Of a DNA stretch of 64,000 bases, positions 1-8,640 are shown piece by piece. Every line of letters starts with the position of its first letter. Positions within the stretch are counted from its first letter, which is position 1. This stretch comes from Salinibaculum litoreum. GTDB taxonomy: Archaea > Halobacteriota > Halobacteria > Halobacteriales > Haloarculaceae. Both the position numbers and the translations under genes were made by a program. The DNA lies in contig CP046866.1 in assembly GCA_009789175.1 (NCBI GenBank), positions 2,976,001 through 3,040,000 on the forward strand, read 5' to 3'. Under the pieces are notes generated by a model that was not told where the DNA came from, ran no database searches, and worked only from the letters and a program-made list of their open reading frames with translations.

Positions 1-265
1 AGACGGCGACGGTGAACCATCCCCCGGCGGCGATGACCATCCCGTGTTTCATTTTCGGCGGCGGTGCCTCCGAGAACCGACGGCGCGCACCCAGCCCGAT
101 AGCACCGGTCACGAGCGCGGCGACGACGAACGCCCCCGCCACGTACAACTCCATGAAGACGCCGGCGACCAGCACCGACAGTGCCATCAGTCCCGACTCC
201 ATCACGAGCAGCGAGCCCACGTCCCGCGCGATGGTCGCCAGGTCGGCTCTGGAACCCCGTCTCAT
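1..265 (-). CDS. trkH: TrkH-family K+ uptake subunit, N-terminal part (gene runs off the window)
   Basis: This is the first 88 codons of a membrane protein read leftwards; the rest lies outside the window. The translation starts MRRGSRADLATIARDVGSLL, has two hydrophobic stretches, and reaches KMKHGMVIAAGGWFTVAV at the edge. The HGM..A..W pattern before a membrane segment is typical of TrkH/KtrB ion-channel subunits. The ATG lies 3 bp after the trkA stop, so the two genes should be co-transcribed as a channel plus regulator pair. A second, complete trkH lies on the other side of trkA on the plus strand. Partial only because of the window edge. Confidence 0.85.
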   Translation of the reverse strand, partial: MRRGSRADLATIARDVGSLLVMESGLMALSVLVAGVFMELYVAGAFVVAALVTGAIGLGARRRFSEAPPPKMKHGMVIAAGGWFTVAV

Positions 266-267
266 CG

Positions 268-954
268 TCACGGATTGTGGTCCTCTGTGTGGCCAAACAC
301 GTCGGTCACATCCGGCGTCGCACCGACTGCGGAGTACACTGTCAGGAGGTCACCGGTCTCGATGCGGGTTCCCCCTTTTGGGGTAATCGGCTCCCCCTGC
401 CCGTTGCGCTCGATTGCGACGATGAGCATGTCGTCGGTGACCAATCCGTCCGCGGCCGCCTCCTGGAGCGTCTTGTCGGCAATGGGTGCACCCTCGTCGA
501 CGGTAATCTCGAAGACTTCGGCGGTGTCGCCGATACGCATGTAGTCGACGATAGCCGGACGCTTGATGGCGCGGTACATGTGTTCGGCGATGAGTCGTTC
601 GGGGTTCTCCATGGAGTGGACGCCGATGCGCTCGAACAGCGCGAGGTGTTCGGGGTTGTGGACCACGGAGACCACGTCCGGAATCTCCAGTTCCTGTGCC
701 AGCAGACAGACCATGACGTTGGTCGCGTCCTGGTTGGTCGTCGAGATGAGCGCGTCCGCCCGGTCGGCCCCCGCGTCTTCGAGGACATCCTGTGTCGTCG
801 CATCGTCGTTGATGACCAGGCAGTCGAACCGCCTGGCCGCCTCCTCGGCGCGTTGCTCGTTTTTCTCGATGACAACCACCTCGTTGCCCTCCCTGGTGGC
901 GACCTCGATGAGCGGCGTTCCGATGTCTCCCGCCCCGACGATGATGACGTACAT
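268..954 (-). CDS. trkA: TrkA K+ uptake regulatory subunit (RCK domains)
   Basis: A 228-residue cytosolic gating subunit of Trk/Ktr K+ channels. The N-terminal half is a Rossmann NAD-binding RCK_N domain: it opens MYVIIVGAGDIGTPL with the GxGxxG loop at residues 7-12 and an acidic residue (E30 in VVIEKNE) after beta-2. The C-terminal half (about 140-220) is a TrkA_C ligand domain (EITVDEGAPIADKTL, RIETGDLLTVY). The ATG at 954 was preferred to upstream starts because it begins exactly at the Rossmann strand. It is followed 3 bp later by trkH and diverges from the second trkH, so it could serve either channel. Confidence 0.93.
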   Translation of the reverse strand: MYVIIVGAGDIGTPLIEVATREGNEVVVIEKNEQRAEEAARRFDCLVINDDATTQDVLEDAGADRADALISTTNQDATNVMVCLLAQELEIPDVVSVVHNPEHLALFERIGVHSMENPERLIAEHMYRAIKRPAIVDYMRIGDTAEVFEITVDEGAPIADKTLQEAAADGLVTDDMLIVAIERNGQGEPITPKGGTRIETGDLLTVYSAVGATPDVTDVFGHTEDHNP

Positions 955-1059
955 TGCCCACGGATTCTCCGGCACTTGTGGAAAATGTTCTGTCTGCGCC
1001 GTCGCCGGGACAGCCGTCACGTGAAAACTGCTTTGTGGTGGACTCGCCAGTTGTAGGAC

Positions 1060-2601
1060 ATGTCGCAGGTAGTCGACTGGCGGGTAAGTCTCGGGCTGGT
1101 GGGGACCGTCTACCGGTATCTGACCGTCCCGCTGTTCCTGCCGATTCTGGTCGCCGTCTACTACAGGGAGAGTCCGGTCCCCTTTATCGCGGCTATTGTC
1201 GTCGCAGCCATCGTCGGGACGCTTCTGGAGTGGCAGGCACCCGACGACGAGTTGGGCCACCGCGAGGCGTTCTTACTGGTGAGTCTCACCTGGCTTGCGG
1301 TCCCGCTGCTGGGGATGATTCCGTATCTCGTCGCCGGCGACGGGACGGTCGCACAGCCGGCAAACGCGTTTTTCGAGAGCATGAGCGGGTTCACGACGAC
1401 CGGGTCCACAGTGCTGGGAAGCATCTCCTTCGAGGTCCATTCACGGTCGATGCTCATGTGGCGGCAACTCACCCAGTGGCTGGGTGGCATGGGTATCATC
1501 GTCCTCATGGTGGCCATCCTTCCCGAACTCTCGGTCGGCGGCGCACGCCTCATCCGCGAGGAGGCACCGGGCTTTGATCTGACGAAGCTCCGGCCGAAGA
1601 TTCGGGAGACGGCACGCATCCTCTGGCTCATCTATATCGGGCTGACCGTTGCCGCGGTGGCCGTCTACTACGGGCTGCATCTTCTCGGGGCCGCTCCGAA
1701 CATGGACTTCTACAACGCGGTCGCACACGCGCTGACGAGCCTCCCGACCGGTGGGTTCTCGCCGGAGGCTCGTAGCGTCGAGGCCTTCTCGCCGGCCGTC
1801 CAGTGGGCCGTGACGCTGTTTATGGTCGTCGCGGGGACGAACTTCGCGCTGTTCTGGTATGTCATCATCGGGCAACCGGAGAAGCTGGTCGACAACAGGG
1901 AGTTTCGGTCCTATCTCCTCGCGATGAGTATTGTAACGGCCGTCCTCACGGTCCTCCTGTTCACCGGTGTCGGACTGTCGTGGACCCCGACCGGCGTCGG
2001 CATCATCCCGAACAATCTCGAACCATCGCTGCGCCAGGCCGCCTTCCAGACCGCCGCAATCGTGACGACGACCGGCTATGCAAGCATGGATTTCAACACC
2101 TGGAGTGAACCCGCCAAGGCCATCCTGCTGGTCGCGATGTTCCTCGGTGGGTCGGCCGGCTCCGCCGCCGGCTCTATCAAAATCATCCGGTGGTACGTCG
2201 TCGGCAAGTCCCTCAGCAGGGAACTGTTCACGACTATCCACCCCGAGGCCGTCCGTCCGCTTCGCATCTCCGAGTCGATACTCATCGACGAAGATGACCT
2301 CCGCGGACTGGTCTTGTTCGTTCTCGTCTTTCTCATCATCTTCGCGCTGGCGACCATCGTCGTCTTCATCGAGGGGCTGACTAACCCCGCTATCGACTAT
2401 CTCTCGACGCTGGAGGCGATGAGCGTCGCCATTGCGACTCTGGGGAACATCGGTCCCGGCTTCGGCATCGTCGGCCCGATGAACTCCTTCCTGTCGTTCT
2501 CCCCGCAGGCGAAACTGTTCATGGCAGCCCTGATGTGGATTGGCCGACTGGAGATTCTCTCCGTGCTGGTCGTCCTCTCTCCGGCGTACTGGCGACGGTA
2601 G
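1060..2601 (+). CDS. trkH: TrkH-family K+ channel/transporter subunit, complete
   Basis: A 513-residue polytopic membrane protein. The selectivity-filter repeats of the TrkH/KtrB superfamily are visible: FFESMSGFTTTGSTV near residue 107, ALTSLPTGGFS near 225, TAAIVTTTGYASMDF near 332 and a last degenerate loop AIATLGNIGPGFG near 463. QLTQWLGGMGIIVLMVAILP is the conserved stretch after the first filter. Length fits the family (about 480-515). It is divergent from trkA-trkH with about 105 bp between start codons, so the three genes form a K+ uptake locus. K+ is the main cytoplasmic osmolyte of halophilic archaea, and TrkH would bring it in through a pore gated by TrkA. Confidence 0.94.
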   Translation: MSQVVDWRVSLGLVGTVYRYLTVPLFLPILVAVYYRESPVPFIAAIVVAAIVGTLLEWQAPDDELGHREAFLLVSLTWLAVPLLGMIPYLVAGDGTVAQPANAFFESMSGFTTTGSTVLGSISFEVHSRSMLMWRQLTQWLGGMGIIVLMVAILPELSVGGARLIREEAPGFDLTKLRPKIRETARILWLIYIGLTVAAVAVYYGLHLLGAAPNMDFYNAVAHALTSLPTGGFSPEARSVEAFSPAVQWAVTLFMVVAGTNFALFWYVIIGQPEKLVDNREFRSYLLAMSIVTAVLTVLLFTGVGLSWTPTGVGIIPNNLEPSLRQAAFQTAAIVTTTGYASMDFNTWSEPAKAILLVAMFLGGSAGSAAGSIKIIRWYVVGKSLSRELFTTIHPEAVRPLRISESILIDEDDLRGLVLFVLVFLIIFALATIVVFIEGLTNPAIDYLSTLEAMSVAIATLGNIGPGFGIVGPMNSFLSFSPQAKLFMAALMWIGRLEILSVLVVLSPAYWRR

Positions 2602-2668
2602 GCGACTAACGACTTCCGGGACTTCTGATAACCGCACTGACAACAAACGACACAACTTGGACACTACT

Positions 2669-2676
2669 GCATTAAA
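2669..2676 (+). promoter_or_regulatory. TATA-like box of the HalOD1 gene
   Basis: The sequence gcattaaac lies about 26 bp before the ATG at 2698, the spacing expected for a leaderless haloarchaeal transcript. Confidence 0.5.
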
Positions 2677-2697
2677 CACGCCACGACAAGACCCGAT

Positions 2698-3033
2698 ATG
2701 GGCGAGCATGGGCCGTCTCCGGGTGACGACAGTGACCGTCGACACGACGAACCGGACGACGGGAAACGAATCATCTACCGGGAGATACCGCCGGACTCCG
2801 ACACCGCCGAGTACGACCTGCTGGAACTGCTCGCCGAGTTGGAGGGCGTCGAGATGGACGAACTTCCGTCGTTGTATACGGAAATCGACCACTTCGTGGA
2901 AACGCTGTTCGAGGACCCGCCGTCTTCGGGTGCCCAGATGGAGATTCGCTTCTCCTATGCTGGCTACCGCATCACGGTCACGCAGGACGGCGGCATCAAA
3001 CTGGTTAGCGTGAAGGATTCGGTGGGCACGTGA
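2698..3033 (+). CDS. HalOD1 output-domain protein
   Basis: A 111-residue acidic protein. After a charged, probably disordered N-terminus (residues 1-30), residues 30-110 match the Halobacterial output domain 1 pattern: IIYREIPPDSDTAEYDLLEL, then an ELEGVEMDELPSLYTEID helix pair, a central F, and the closing SYAGYRITVTQDGGIKLV strand hairpin. HalOD1 is a haloarchaea-specific domain thought to act as a signalling output module, often in one-domain proteins. It stands alone between trkH and valS with its own TATA box. Its biochemical role is unknown. Confidence 0.8.
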   Translation: MGEHGPSPGDDSDRRHDEPDDGKRIIYREIPPDSDTAEYDLLELLAELEGVEMDELPSLYTEIDHFVETLFEDPPSSGAQMEIRFSYAGYRITVTQDGGIKLVSVKDSVGT

Positions 3034-3130
3034 TACCTGTCCGGAGCTACCAGCGCCGGTGGCCAGCGATTGGGTGTCACCGGTGCGGTTGCTGTCTTCG
3101 ACGGTGACGCCAGCGGCCGCGCGCTAAGCG

Positions 3131-3140
3131 AAAATTTATA
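3131..3140 (+). promoter_or_regulatory. BRE/TATA element upstream of the valS leader
   Basis: aaaatttata at 3131-3140, preceded by purine-rich gcg, is the best TATA box before valS. Its centre is about 27 bp before the ATG at 3165, not before the valS ATG at 3265. A transcript from it would start at or next to the short reading frame 3165-3203 and leave a leader of about 100 nt before valS. Confidence 0.6.
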
Positions 3141-3164
3141 CAGCCGACACTCCACCGGTCGGAC

Positions 3165-3203
3165 ATGGACGTGGTTATGTCGGTAGTACGTCTGCCAGCG
3201 TGA
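3165..3203 (+). CDS. possible leaderless leader peptide of valS (12 codons, four Val)
   Basis: The reading frame encodes MDVVMSVVRLPA and stops with TGA. Four of its twelve codons are valine, in two tandem pairs (GTG GTT and GTA GTA). It starts about 27 bp after a good TATA box, so it would be translated from the very 5' end of the mRNA, and it ends 61 nt before valS in another frame. Downstream, 3247-3260 can form a small hairpin; alternatively 3249-3253 can pair with 3267-3271 and place the valS ATG in a loop. The resemblance to amino-acid-responsive leader peptides is inference. The frame is short enough to be chance. Confidence 0.35.
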   Translation: MDVVMSVVRLPA

Positions 3204-3264
3204 GACCGGTCACCGTCGTTTTCGGAGCACTCGCCGACCGACAGACCACAGTCGATTGTGAATC

Positions 3265-5886
3265 ATGACTGAGATACCAGACTCGTACGACCCTGACAGC
3301 GCAGAACAGAAGTGGCGCGAACAGTGGCAGGAGATGGATGTCTACAGCTACGAGGGCACCAAACCTGACTACGTCATCGACACGCCGCCGCCGTATCCGA
3401 CGGGGAACCTCCACATCGGCAACGCCTTAGGCTGGTGTTACATGGACTTTGCCGCCCGCTATCACCGACTGGCTGGCGACGACGTGCTCTTCCCACAGGG
3501 CTGGGACTGCCACGGCCTCCCGACCGAGGTGAAAGTCGAGGAAAACGAGGACATCCACCGCACCGACGTGCCCCGGGAGGACTTCCGCGAGATGTGTATC
3601 GAGCACACCGAATCCCAGATCGACGCCATGCGGGACACGATGCAGACGCTGGGGTTCTCCCAGGACTGGGACCACGAGTTCAAGACGATGGACGACGGGT
3701 ACTGGGGCGAGACCCAGCGCTCCTTTGTCCGGATGGCAGAGGAGGGGTACGTCTATCAGGACGAACACCCGGTCAACTGGTGTCCCCGGTGTGAGACGGC
3801 CATCGCCGATGCCGAAGTCGAGACCGAGGAAGGCGTCGAGGGCACCCTCTATTATGTCACCTTCGAGGGCGTCGGCAACGACGACATCGAGATTGCGACT
3901 ACGCGGCCGGAACTGCTGGCGGCGTGTGTCTCGATGGCCGTCGACCCCGACGACGAGCGCTATGCCGACCGGGTCGGCGACACGTTCGAGGTCCCTCTGT
4001 TCGGTCACGAGGTCGAACTCATCGCCGACGACGACGTCGACGGCGACTTCGGGACCGGTGCGGTGATGATCTGTACCTTCGGGGACAAACAGGACGTGGA
4101 CTGGTGGGCGGAGTACGACCTCGACCTCCGTGCTGTGTTCACCGAGGACGGTCACCTCTCGGAGGACGCCGGCGACTACGCCGGGCTGACAATCGAGGAC
4201 GCCAAAGAGCAGATTACCGAGGACCTCCACGCGGAGGGCTACCTGAACAAATCCGAACCGACCACTCAGAACGTCGGGCAGTGCTGGCGCTGTGACACGC
4301 CCATCGAGATTCTCTCCAAAGAGCAGTGGTTCGTCAAGGTCGACCAGGAAGAGATCCTCGACACCGCCCAGGAGGTCGAATGGGTGCCCGAGCACATGTA
4401 CGACCGCCTGGAGGAGTGGACCGAGGGCATGGAGTGGGACTGGGTCATCTCCCGTCAGCGTGTCTTCGCGACCCCTATCCCCGCCTGGTTCTGTGAGTCC
4501 TGTGGCCACACCCACATCGCCGAGGAGGACGACCTCCCCGCAAAACCGACCGAGGACGGCCCCGGTATCGACTGTCCCGAGTGTGGCAGCGACGACTGGA
4601 CCGGCGAGACCGACGTGATGGACACGTGGATGGACTCCTCGATTACGCCGCTGTTCGTCCGTGACTGGCCCCAGGCCGACTTCGAACCCACGTCACTGCG
4701 CCCGCAGGGTCACGACATCATCCGGACGTGGGCGTTCTACACCATTCTCCGGACCGCCGCTATCGAGGACGAGATTCCGTGGGAGGACATCCTCATCAAC
4801 GGGATGGTCTTTGGCAACGACGGCAACAAGATGTCCAAATCCCGCGGTAACTTCGTCCAGCCCGAGGAAGTCGTCGAGGAACACTCCGCCGACGCCTTCC
4901 GGCAGGCGATGGCCCTTGGCGGCCAGCCCGGCAGCGACATCCAGTTCCAGTGGAAGGAAGTCACCTCCGCGAGTCGCTTCCAGACGAAGGTCTGGAATAT
5001 CACCCGCTTTGCGGGCCAGCACTTGGAGGACGACCGCGAACCGCTCACGGACCCGGCCTACCGGGACGCCGACCGCTGGATTCTCTCCCGGGCGTCCCAC
5101 GTCGCCGCGGAAGTCGCCGACCACATGGACGAGTACCGCTTCGACGCCGCCCTGCGCGAACTGCGGGAGTTCGTCTGGCACGACCTCGCCGACGACTACC
5201 TCGAACTCATCAAGGGCCGCCTCTACGAGGGTCGCCCCGGCGAGCGCGACGCTGCCCGACAGGCCCTCTTCACGGCGCTGTCGGCTTCGCTGCGGATGCT
5301 CTCGCCGTTTGCGCCCTTCCTCACCGAAGAGGCCTGGCATGCCCTGCCGAGCACCGAGGGGTCGATTCACGCCGCCGAGTGGCCCGACCTCGACATGGCC
5401 GACGAGGAAAGCGAGGCCGCCGGCCAGCTCATCGCCGACACCGCTTCCACGGTGCGTGGCTGGAAATCGGAGGAGGGGATGGCGCTGAACGCCGACCTCT
5501 CCAAGGTCGAGGTCTACCCTGACGAGATGCCCGACGCAGCCGTCGACACCTACGACCTCTCCGAGGCGGTCAACGCGCCCGTTCACGTCCGTGCGGGCAC
5601 GCCCAGCGTCGAACTCGTCCCCGTCGACATCGACCCCGACCACTCCACCATCGGACCGGAGTTCCGCGACCAGGCCGGCGAGGTCGTCGCCGCGCTCGAA
5701 TCGATGGACCCCGAAGTGGTGAAACGACAGCAGCGCCTCGACGACGAAATCGAGGTCGACCTCGGTGACGAGGAGGTCGTCGTTCCCGGTGATGCCGTCG
5801 ATGTCGAGGAACAACATCAGGCCGAAAGCGGCGAAGAAGTCGTCGTGCTCGACGAGGACTTCGGTACCGTGCTGGTCTACCCCTGA
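3265..5886 (+). CDS. valS: Valyl-tRNA synthetase
   Basis: An 873-residue class I aminoacyl-tRNA synthetase that charges tRNA-Val with valine. The Rossmann core shows [13 protein letters not shown] (HIGH signature as HIGN, residues 50-53) and NKMSKSRGN (KMSKS at 522-526). Between them lies the CP1 editing domain ([14 protein letters not shown] near 210). CxxC-type clusters occur near 171 (CPRCETA), 343 (CWRCDTP), 411 (CESCGH) and 436 (CPECGS), as in archaeal ValRS. The C-terminal anticodon-binding helical domain follows from about 600. The length and [10 protein letters not shown] motif separate it from IleRS and LeuRS. It is a single-gene unit behind an unusual 100-nt leader. Confidence 0.97.
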   Translation: MTEIPDSYDPDSAEQKWREQWQEMDVYSYEGTKPDYVIDTPPPYPTGNLHIGNALGWCYMDFAARYHRLAGDDVLFPQGWDCHGLPTEVKVEENEDIHRTDVPREDFREMCIEHTESQIDAMRDTMQTLGFSQDWDHEFKTMDDGYWGETQRSFVRMAEEGYVYQDEHPVNWCPRCETAIADAEVETEEGVEGTLYYVTFEGVGNDDIEIATTRPELLAACVSMAVDPDDERYADRVGDTFEVPLFGHEVELIADDDVDGDFGTGAVMICTFGDKQDVDWWAEYDLDLRAVFTEDGHLSEDAGDYAGLTIEDAKEQITEDLHAEGYLNKSEPTTQNVGQCWRCDTPIEILSKEQWFVKVDQEEILDTAQEVEWVPEHMYDRLEEWTEGMEWDWVISRQRVFATPIPAWFCESCGHTHIAEEDDLPAKPTEDGPGIDCPECGSDDWTGETDVMDTWMDSSITPLFVRDWPQADFEPTSLRPQGHDIIRTWAFYTILRTAAIEDEIPWEDILINGMVFGNDGNKMSKSRGNFVQPEEVVEEHSADAFRQAMALGGQPGSDIQFQWKEVTSASRFQTKVWNITRFAGQHLEDDREPLTDPAYRDADRWILSRASHVAAEVADHMDEYRFDAALRELREFVWHDLADDYLELIKGRLYEGRPGERDAARQALFTALSASLRMLSPFAPFLTEEAWHALPSTEGSIHAAEWPDLDMADEESEAAGQLIADTASTVRGWKSEEGMALNADLSKVEVYPDEMPDAAVDTYDLSEAVNAPVHVRAGTPSVELVPVDIDPDHSTIGPEFRDQAGEVVAALESMDPEVVKRQQRLDDEIEVDLGDEEVVVPGDAVDVEEQHQAESGEEVVVLDEDFGTVLVYP

Positions 5887-5992
5887 GTCAGGCCACTCGC
5901 GTTCGGATTCCCCTTTGACGGTGAGACAGCTCTATCGGATGTGAACTGCCACGGAGCGGCCGCTTTTCGAAGTGGAAAGTGGAAAGAGTGTA

Positions 5993-6020
5993 GGTGGGTG
6001 GGGGTGGGGGGTGGGGGTGG
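5993..6020 (+). other. G-quadruplex-type G-tract in the valS-rimI gap
   Basis: Four G-tracts of 3, 5, 6 and 5 G lie at 5996-5998, 6000-6004, 6006-6011 and 6013-6017, each separated by one T. Single-base loops are the most stable quadruplex arrangement known. It is on the sense strand about 110 nt after the valS stop, followed at once by a small hairpin (caccc at 6021-6025 with gggtg at 6031-6035). The rest of the 345-bp gap 5887-6231 shows no convincing gene; a C-rich minus-strand frame over this tract encodes proline runs and is rejected. Confidence 0.6.
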
Positions 6021-6231
6021 CACCCAAAACGGGTGCGTGTTAGCATTTGCGATAGATGAGTATGAAACTTGTGGTTGTTCCGTCCCGTGATTGGTCGGGT
6101 CGAACGGGGAGCATTCCTCACGCTTTCCAGAGCATGAGCTCTCACCGTCCCGTGGGGACAGTGCCGTCGGGAATCCCCCCCGTTTCAGGTAGGGCAGTAG
6201 CCCTTAGTGACCTGGGACCGTACGGCGTAGT

Positions 6232-6696
6232 GTGACGACCGTCACGCCACCAGGGGACCGATTGCAGGTCAGGCAGGCCGAGCGTGCCGACCTGCTCGCC
6301 GTCCACCGCATCGAGCAGTCGTCGTTTCCCCAGCCGTGGCCCTTCGAGGTATTCGAGCAGTACCTCGGGGAATCCGGCTTTCTGGTCGCTGAGGACGAGG
6401 CCGTGGTCGGGTACGTCGTCGCCGACTCGGTTCCGAACCACGGCCAGCCGTTGGGCCACATCAAGGATATCGCTGTCCGGGAGGAGCGACGGGGTGAGGG
6501 GATCGGGTCGACGCTACTGGAGCAGGCACTGGGGGTCTTGCACGCCCGTGGAGCCGCGTCGGTGAAACTCGAAGTCCGGGCCTCCAACGACGGCGCACAG
6601 CATCTCTACGACGAGTATGACTTCGTTCACCGCCGGACCATCCCTCGCTATTACAGCGACGGCGAGGACGCGCTCATCCTCGTCCGCGACCAGTAG
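6232..6696 (+). CDS. rimI: RimI-like N-acetyltransferase (GNAT family)
   Basis: A 154-residue GNAT-fold acetyltransferase with a GTG start. The acetyl-CoA-binding motif A is clear: HIKDIAVREERRGEGIGSTL (residues 80-99, R/QxxGxG/A as RRGEGIG). It is followed by a beta-bulge region and the ASNDGAQHLYDEYDF segment typical of RimI/NAA10-like N-alpha-acetyltransferases. The length matches RimI. N-terminal protein acetylation is common in haloarchaea, and this is a likely enzyme for it, though the exact substrate is inferred. It is followed 31 bp later by a zinc-ribbon protein gene. Confidence 0.82.
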   Translation: MTTVTPPGDRLQVRQAERADLLAVHRIEQSSFPQPWPFEVFEQYLGESGFLVAEDEAVVGYVVADSVPNHGQPLGHIKDIAVREERRGEGIGSTLLEQALGVLHARGAASVKLEVRASNDGAQHLYDEYDFVHRRTIPRYYSDGEDALILVRDQ

Positions 6697-6727
6697 CCCT
6701 TTCTCCGCTCGGCCCCCTCGATGGCGT

Positions 6728-7162
6728 ATGGGATATGCCTGCCCCGTCTGTGGCGACCCGCAGGCCGATGCGACACACCTCGCCAACCACCTCGCCTTTA
6801 CCGCACTGGCCCGCGGCGGTGACCACGAGGACTGGCTGGACGAGGCGGTTCCCGAGTGGGAATCGCTCGACGAGTCGACGCTCGGGGAGCGACTCGCCGA
6901 CATCGCCGAGGAGACCGACTACCCGCAGGTCTTCGAGGACACCACCGGCGACCACGACCACCAGCACGACCACGACGACGGGCGACAGGTCGGTGGCGAC
7001 GTACCCGACGCGATGCTCCGGCAGGCGGAGAACGAACTCGCTGATGCAGACCCGGTCGATACCGACGGCGTGCTGGAGGAAGCGATGGAGCTGACCCGAA
7101 AGCGCCACGGGGACGGCGAGGACACCGACGCGTCGGACGCGGACGACTCCGAAACCGAGTAG
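6728..7162 (+). CDS. Haloarchaeal DUF5810-like zinc-finger protein
   Basis: A 144-residue, very acidic protein. It opens MGYACPVCGDPQADATHLAN, a CxxC followed by paired His residues, which suggests a zinc site. The middle (about 75-95) is His/Asp rich (TTGDHDHQHDHDDG), and the tail is Asp/Glu rich. From memory this resembles the haloarchaeal family DUF5810, usually found next to a DUF5809 gene, as here. The start at 6728 was chosen because the Cys motif begins immediately and the upstream extension is low-complexity Ser/Arg. Function unknown. Confidence 0.7.
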   Translation: MGYACPVCGDPQADATHLANHLAFTALARGGDHEDWLDEAVPEWESLDESTLGERLADIAEETDYPQVFEDTTGDHDHQHDHDDGRQVGGDVPDAMLRQAENELADADPVDTDGVLEEAMELTRKRHGDGEDTDASDADDSETE

Positions 7163-7185
7163 TCGCTCCCCGCTAACACCCAGGT

Positions 7186-7599
7186 ATGGACACGGAGGGG
7201 CTGTTCGCTCCCGAGACGGCGGCGGCGGCACGAACGCGGTACGAGGCACTCGGCCCGGCCGCACAGACTGTCGTCAAAGAGACCACGAGAGCGATGGCGT
7301 TCGACCCGGAGGAGTACGACGAGCGCGTCACGGGCGAGGTCATCGAGACGGCGCGCGATGCACTGTTTGCCTCGCTGCTGGAAGTCCAGGTCGGGACCCG
7401 CGAGGAGTTCCTGTCCTGGCGGTCCGAGGCCGACTGCGATGTCACGGAAGTCGGCAACGAGAACGTCGACAACGTCGTCTGGCACGTCGCTCCCTTCGCC
7501 GACGAGGCCGTCGCCGCCACGTTCCACGAGAAGCGCCGGGCCGCCGTCGACACGCTCCGTCGCCAGGCTTTCGGGCGCATCTACCGGGAGGTCGTCTGA
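7186..7599 (+). CDS. Haloarchaeal DUF5809-like protein
   Basis: A 137-residue soluble protein, mostly helical by composition, beginning MDTEGLFAPETAAAARTRYE. Conserved-looking blocks are GPAAQTVVKETTRAMAFDPE, EYDERVTGEVIETARDALFA and VDNVVWHVAPFADEAVAATF. These fit my memory of the haloarchaeal family DUF5809. No catalytic motif is visible. It sits 23 bp after the zinc-finger gene, and its TGA overlaps the ATG of the next gene, so the run from 6728 to 8602 is probably one operon. Confidence 0.7.
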   Translation: MDTEGLFAPETAAAARTRYEALGPAAQTVVKETTRAMAFDPEEYDERVTGEVIETARDALFASLLEVQVGTREEFLSWRSEADCDVTEVGNENVDNVVWHVAPFADEAVAATFHEKRRAAVDTLRRQAFGRIYREVV

Positions 7600-8033
7600 T
7601 GCGCACCAGAACCAGAAATGCCATCCTCGCGATTCTCGCTGTGCTCGTCTTTCTGATCGCGCTCGGGGCGCTCCCTGGCCTGCTGAAAAGTGGCGACCCG
7701 TATTACCTGACGCTCTCCCCCGAAGGCGACTGGGACGCCGACAACGGGACGCTCGCGGAGGGCAACCAGACCGCAATCGACCTGAACAACCTCTCCGAGG
7801 ACCGCTTTCCCTACACCGCGGCGGCACTCGATAACGCGAGCGCCAACGAGACCGGACAGTCCCATCCCTACTGGAAGGGATACGTCGGACTGAAGGAGGT
7901 GTTCACGCACTCGCCGTTCGACGAGCGTGACGCCTTCGAACAACGGAACGGCGACGCTGCGGCCGAAAACGGCGTCTACGTCCGCCACGACGGAACGGTT
8001 TATCTACTCACCGTCACTCAGGAACAGACATGA
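7599..8033 (+). CDS. Membrane-anchored protein of unknown function
   Basis: A 144-residue protein with one N-terminal hydrophobic helix (residues 9-28, AILAILAVLVFLIALGAL) after a basic start, so it is probably tethered with its C-terminal part outside the cell. The outer part is acidic, with three potential N-glycosylation sequons (NGT, NQT and NLS) near residues 49-66 and others later. I do not recognise the family. The start codon overlaps the previous stop (TGATG) and the end overlaps the next gene by 4 bp, so translation is likely coupled. Confidence 0.72.
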   Translation: MRTRTRNAILAILAVLVFLIALGALPGLLKSGDPYYLTLSPEGDWDADNGTLAEGNQTAIDLNNLSEDRFPYTAAALDNASANETGQSHPYWKGYVGLKEVFTHSPFDERDAFEQRNGDAAAENGVYVRHDGTVYLLTVTQEQT

Positions 8034-8602
8034 CCGACGAGCATCCGTCGGATACGCCGACGACAATCCCCGACGACCCAGAGTGGCCCATCCTCGAGAC
8101 GACCGTCGAGTATGAGACCGGCTGGTACACCGGCGGCTACGACACGGTCGAACAGCCCGACGGCTCGACGAAACGCTACTACTGGGCGGAGCTCCCGCCG
8201 GCGACGATAATCGTCGCTCGCACCGCCGATGAACTCGTGATGGTCGAGCAGTACCGGCCGGCTATCCGCGAGACACATCTCGAACTCCCCGCCGGTATCG
8301 TCGAGGACGGCGAATCCTTCACCGAGGCCGGTGCCCGCGAACTCCGCGAGGAGACCGGGTTCGACCCCGCTGGCGTCTCCCTGCTGGAGGACTTCTGGGT
8401 CGCCACCGGCGTGATGCGTCACCGCCGTGGTATCGTCTTCGCCGAGGGGTTAGAACCCGTCGAAGTGGACCGTGACAGCAACGAGTTCCTCGAAGTCCGG
8501 ACCGTCCCCGTCGAGGATGCCCTGACAGTCGCCCGCAGTCAGCCGACTCACGACGCAACTATCGAGGGCATCCTGCTGGCGAAAGACGAGGGGCTGTTGT
8601 AG
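8030..8602 (+). CDS. Nudix hydrolase, ADP-ribose pyrophosphatase type
   Basis: A 190-residue protein with a perfect Nudix box (GX5EX7REUXEEXGU) at residues 89-111, reading GIVEDGESFTEAGARELREE then TGF. The box supplies the Mg2+-binding glutamates that cleave nucleoside-diphosphate-X substrates. Upstream, VEQYRPAI and LELPAG are the typical lead-in of ADP-ribose/ADP-sugar pyrophosphatases, so this subfamily is favoured over mutator-type Nudix enzymes. It overlaps the preceding membrane-protein gene by 4 bp. The exact substrate is inferred. Confidence 0.88.
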   Translation: MTDEHPSDTPTTIPDDPEWPILETTVEYETGWYTGGYDTVEQPDGSTKRYYWAELPPATIIVARTADELVMVEQYRPAIRETHLELPAGIVEDGESFTEAGARELREETGFDPAGVSLLEDFWVATGVMRHRRGIVFAEGLEPVEVDRDSNEFLEVRTVPVEDALTVARSQPTHDATIEGILLAKDEGLL

Positions 8603-8640
8603 TCCGTCACCGATTTGTTCGCGCACGCCCACACACGGGT

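Noticed and set aside
3427-5817. Two long minus-strand open frames opposite valS
   Set aside because: They have no motif or promoter and show the usual antisense composition; valS is certain.
5888-6145. Minus-strand open frame in the valS-rimI gap
   Set aside because: It consists of Pro and His runs from the C-rich complement of the G-tract and lacks any protein-like pattern.
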